DNA of 64,000 bases from Spirodela intermedia (Eukaryota > Streptophyta > Magnoliopsida > Alismatales > Araceae): NCBI GenBank assembly GCA_902729315.2, contig LR746268.1:8601501-8665500 (forward strand), given 5' to 3'. A program made the translations under genes and the position numbers. Below, one piece after another: positions 61,501-64,000 of this stretch. Position 1 is the stretch's first letter, and the number at the start of each line of letters is the position of its first letter. Under the pieces are notes generated by a model. It worked only from the letters and a program-made list of their open reading frames with translations, was not told the DNA's origin and did no database searches.

Positions 61501-62550
61501 AATAATCAATATATGAGATGACAAATCATCTTCATATGATGTGTAATCTAAATAGTTTTCTCTTTAATGTTAATTTACTCATCATTAACTTTGGTACACA
61601 TTATTTTTTCAACTTCTTCTAGAGTTCATTTGGATTATATTCATCCATATCCTACTGAAGAGCCTAATCAAACAAACATGTATGAATAAAACCTCTAACC
61701 TTCTTCTTTATTATCTCCCAATCATCAGTACTGATCTTGTCTAACTTTGGACCATCCAAAGTCTTATACAAGTCAGTCTACAACAACGCATCATACACAC
61801 AATGTTTTTAGAGATTAAAATTAGAAAAATTATCTAACTTTTAGATGTCATTAAGCACCTTAGAAGTCATAGTAAATTTAAAATAATCAAATCAATGCTC
61901 TAATACCACTTGTAGAATAAAATATGCAAGTATAAGATCACAATAACAGCGAAAACTCAATTTCTAGATATTAAGGAGAACAAATAGAAGAAAAATCACT
62001 AAGCTATTAGAAATCTTGATGAGAACAAGACTTCCACAAAACACCCCTAATCCATATCTCAATGCCCCCGAGATGACTTACACACTAAAAGTTCAACAAT
62101 AGACTATTATCTCTTTCTATAAAGACTTCCTCTATAATAGAAAAGAGAGAAGATATCAAGAAGAGGAATAGAGTTGATGAAGAGAGAGAATAGAATCAAG
62201 AGAAAAATAGTTATACGTTATACTCATAAAAAGAGAAATATATGTCATATTTATAGAAACAAGAAAAGATAACCGCTTCCTAAAAAGAAGCATCTTGATC
62301 TATGTGCAGCCGAGTCCACACATCTCGAATATGACGACTATAACCACCCTCGATCTCTCTCTACACGACCCCCGAAATGAGTCATAAGGGTCGACATGAC
62401 TATTGTGTCACCATCCCCTTACTCCTTGCACGCCTTCAAGTAAGTCAAATTGGAGAGCTCTCTCTCACGTCTCCCAAATAGTTGAGACGGGAGAGGTTCT
62501 CTCACACGTCTCCTAAATGGGTCAGCTGTGATGGACTGACACAGTCAACA
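55519..62550 (-). mobile_element. Full-length Ty1/copia retrotransposon, degenerate
   Basis: LTRs are 55519-56178 and 61911-62550 (TGTTGA...CTACA on the minus strand). The primer-binding site TGGTATTAGAGC (tRNA-Met type) lies next to the 5' LTR, and a purine tract near 56180-56195 precedes the 3' LTR. Minus-strand domains in order: gag (61251-61433, LPNSYDHLITTLLY), integrase core (60141-60479, FLTFVDDFSRKVW and LRTDNGTKF), RT start (59421-59654), RT with a damaged YVHNML motif (57048-57245), and RNase H end (56154-56459). Flanks CTCTT and CTCTC differ at one base and may be the TSD. An inverted LTR-R is nested inside. Confidence 0.88.
57588..59333 (+). mobile_element. LTR-R copy in inverted orientation
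   Basis: About 1.75 kb, the reverse complement of the other LTR-R copies and more diverged. It splits the copia RT region. No internal gypsy DNA is attached, so it is probably a solo LTR; the TSD is ambiguous (a TTAAT-like repeat at both ends). Confidence 0.8.
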
Positions 62551-62554
62551 CTCT

Positions 62555-62820
62555 CCATGCCCCACAACACCGTGCTTTGAGCTGGTGTAGGCAAGGGTCC
62601 TCAAGCCACCAAGGGTGGAGGTGACGCTGGCAATGGTGAGGATACTACCCCGGCAGGTGGGGATCATGACCTTGGCAGCGTGCTTGGTGCCTAGAAAGGC
62701 CACCCAGAGGTTCACAGCGATCACCTGGTCAAACTCCCCTGCCTAGCAATTGATGATCAAGGGCATTACTAGGTTGAGGACGGTGGCCTTGTTGCACATG
62801 ACGTTGGGCTTGAGTTCACA
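62555..62820 (-). pseudogene. SDR-8-type gene fragment
   Basis: It aligns on the minus strand with SDR-8 positions about 46735-46985: the region from NNAA through the catalytic Ser and Tyr to HGVVG. An in-frame stop (near 62745) and many substitutions are present, and both ends of the gene are missing. The 3' part was lost at the copia insertion boundary. Confidence 0.8.
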
Positions 62821-63539
62821 TGGATGCTCTCCCTCTAGATGCAATGATTGTTGAGTTAAGAATGGTAGGGTTATGTGTACAACTACGAAAATATAAAAAC
62901 AAATTATGAGATATTAAATTAGAGATATACTCTCTCAACATGTCAGAGCCCTCAAGCTCACTTGTGCTATTTTGTAGAATTACTTTATCCTTCTATTCCT
63001 TTGACTTTAAAGTCTCCCTCATCATTTATTTTTTATTGATCCAGTCAAGTCTTGTGTTCTTGTCTATCTAGAGAGGTTCTTCTATTGTAATTCTTCTCTA
63101 AAATCTTCAAGAATCAGTTCCCAAAGGACAAGGAGCTAAGTTCTTGCCTATTTTACTAGTTTCATCTCTACAAAACCAATTCTTTCTTGTCACACCGACA
63201 TTCCACTCTATTGAACCTCTCTGAATTTTATCTTTTTGGTGATTGACAAAGACATGACAATTGTTAAGACAACAAAGTGCATGTCTCAGAAGAGTCTTTC
63301 CAAACTTTCAGCCAATCTCTCTTCGTACCTTGATTTAGATTTCTGGTGACACTTTTCACTTGTAGTAGTAGGTGAATGGATTTAAAGTAGTAGAAGAATG
63401 GATTTCTGGTAGTAGGGAAACCAACGCCTTTATCACTACCCACCTAATCAAGATTTTAAAATAATCAAGATGTTGTGGACTTCTCCATCGAATGTTCATA
63501 TCAAGAAACACTATAGAGGAAATTAAAAGCATCCATAGC
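62821..63539. other. Upstream DNA of the SDR-8-type fragment and unassigned DNA
   Basis: 62865-62960 matches 48120-48240 upstream of SDR-8. From about 62990 to 63540 nothing recognisable was seen. Confidence 0.4.
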
Positions 63540-63697
63540 AACTTTGTCCCATAAGCTATAGGCTCCGAAGTCGTTTGACGAAAGTCAATTCGACGGCATT
63601 TAAGTGGTGGAACATGGCACCTCCTTCCGAGTACCCTGCCTTTCCTTGTGAAGTATGACTTCTCCATTTGTGATATATATATATATATATATATATC

Positions 63698-63743
<46 letters not shown>

Positions 63744-64000
63744 CTGCTGCCAGCCCCCATCTTGTGCTTGGCCCAATTCAAGTTGGGGGGTGACTTCTAA
63801 GGGTTCAGCGCAGATTTATCTCTCTACTTCTGAGTCCAAACAATTTAATGGCCCTCATGTGATCTAATCATCATAGAAGATATAAATCTTGGGGTATTTT
63901 TCATTTAAAATCCTTCATAAAAAAATTCATTTATTGGGAATTATCTCCATGCTCTAACTTTTGTCAGTTCCCACATTACATATGTTTCTAAATACTATTA
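63540..64000. repeat. Block X, third copy, running off the window
   Basis: It matches 45560-46160 with small deletions. It contains (AT)12 at 63673-63696 and a (CT)n tract at about 63702-63741. In the SDR-8 locus this block lies directly 3' of the gene. Confidence 0.6.

Noticed and set aside
63356-63781. 141-aa frame containing RERERE and IYIYIY runs
   Set aside because: Translation of the (CT)n and (AT)n microsatellites in block X.
1-64000. tRNA, rRNA, CRISPR or bacterial operon features
   Set aside because: None was recognised. Splice sites, LTR elements and primer-binding sites point to a plant nuclear genome.

Overview
The window looks like nuclear DNA from a flowering plant, most likely a monocot. 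GC-rich, intron-poor exons with strongly GC-biased third positions sit in AT-rich DNA packed with Ty1/copia and Ty3/gypsy LTR retrotransposons, solo LTRs and nested insertions. The SDR proteins resemble the zerumbone synthase / borneol dehydrogenase / secoisolariciresinol dehydrogenase type (SDR110C), so Zingiberales is a guess only; no marker in the window fixes the species. No tRNA, rRNA or CRISPR array was seen.

The only clear host genes form a tandem cluster of short-chain dehydrogenase/reductases. There are five apparently intact close paralogs (SDR-1 on +; SDR-2, -4, -5 and -7 on -). One has a frameshifted C-terminus (SDR-6) and one is a dead pseudogene (SDR-3). A more distant, apparently intact member is SDR-8, and there are four relics (5.3, 12.2, 45.3 and 62.6 kb). 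All close paralogs share one architecture: a 38-nt first exon, a 96-nt phase-2 intron splitting the Arg before LEGK, and one long second exon with TGxxxGIG, the Asp of NAD preference, NNAG and Ser/Tyr/Lys catalysis.

Layout: 0-1.6 kb is SDR-1 upstream DNA. 2.5-9.5 kb (unit A) and 17.4-26.0 kb (unit B) are two near-identical copies of one large segment. It carries SDR-2 or SDR-4, then the SDR-5 locus (only exon 1 survives in A), then a copia element with a nested LTR. 9.5-12.2 kb is gypsy internal sequence and upstream-unit DNA; 12.2-15.9 kb holds SDR relics and SDR-3 split by a solo LTR; 16-17.3 kb is a copia fragment. 26-28.9 kb completes the copia element of unit B, and 28.9-33.8 kb is AT-rich upstream DNA. 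34.1-40.6 kb is SDR-6 with its upstream DNA and a solo LTR; 40.6-45.3 kb is a degenerate copia element. 45.3-48.3 kb is the SDR-8 locus with an auxin-amidohydrolase-like fragment. 49-55.1 kb is SDR-7 with a third copy of the copia insertion. 55.5-62.6 kb is a full-length copia element inside a second SDR-8-type locus, and 63.5-64 kb starts a third such block.

The most interesting signal is that the SDR paralogs are almost identical except in loops lining the substrate pocket. SDR-2 and SDR-4 differ at about 23 of 95 bases in the substrate-lid segment and at only about two other exon-2 positions by eye. This fits gene conversion and/or selection re-tooling substrate specificity in a recently expanded oxidoreductase array. 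Nested insertions with matching target-site duplications and paralogous empty sites give an internal relative history of the duplications.
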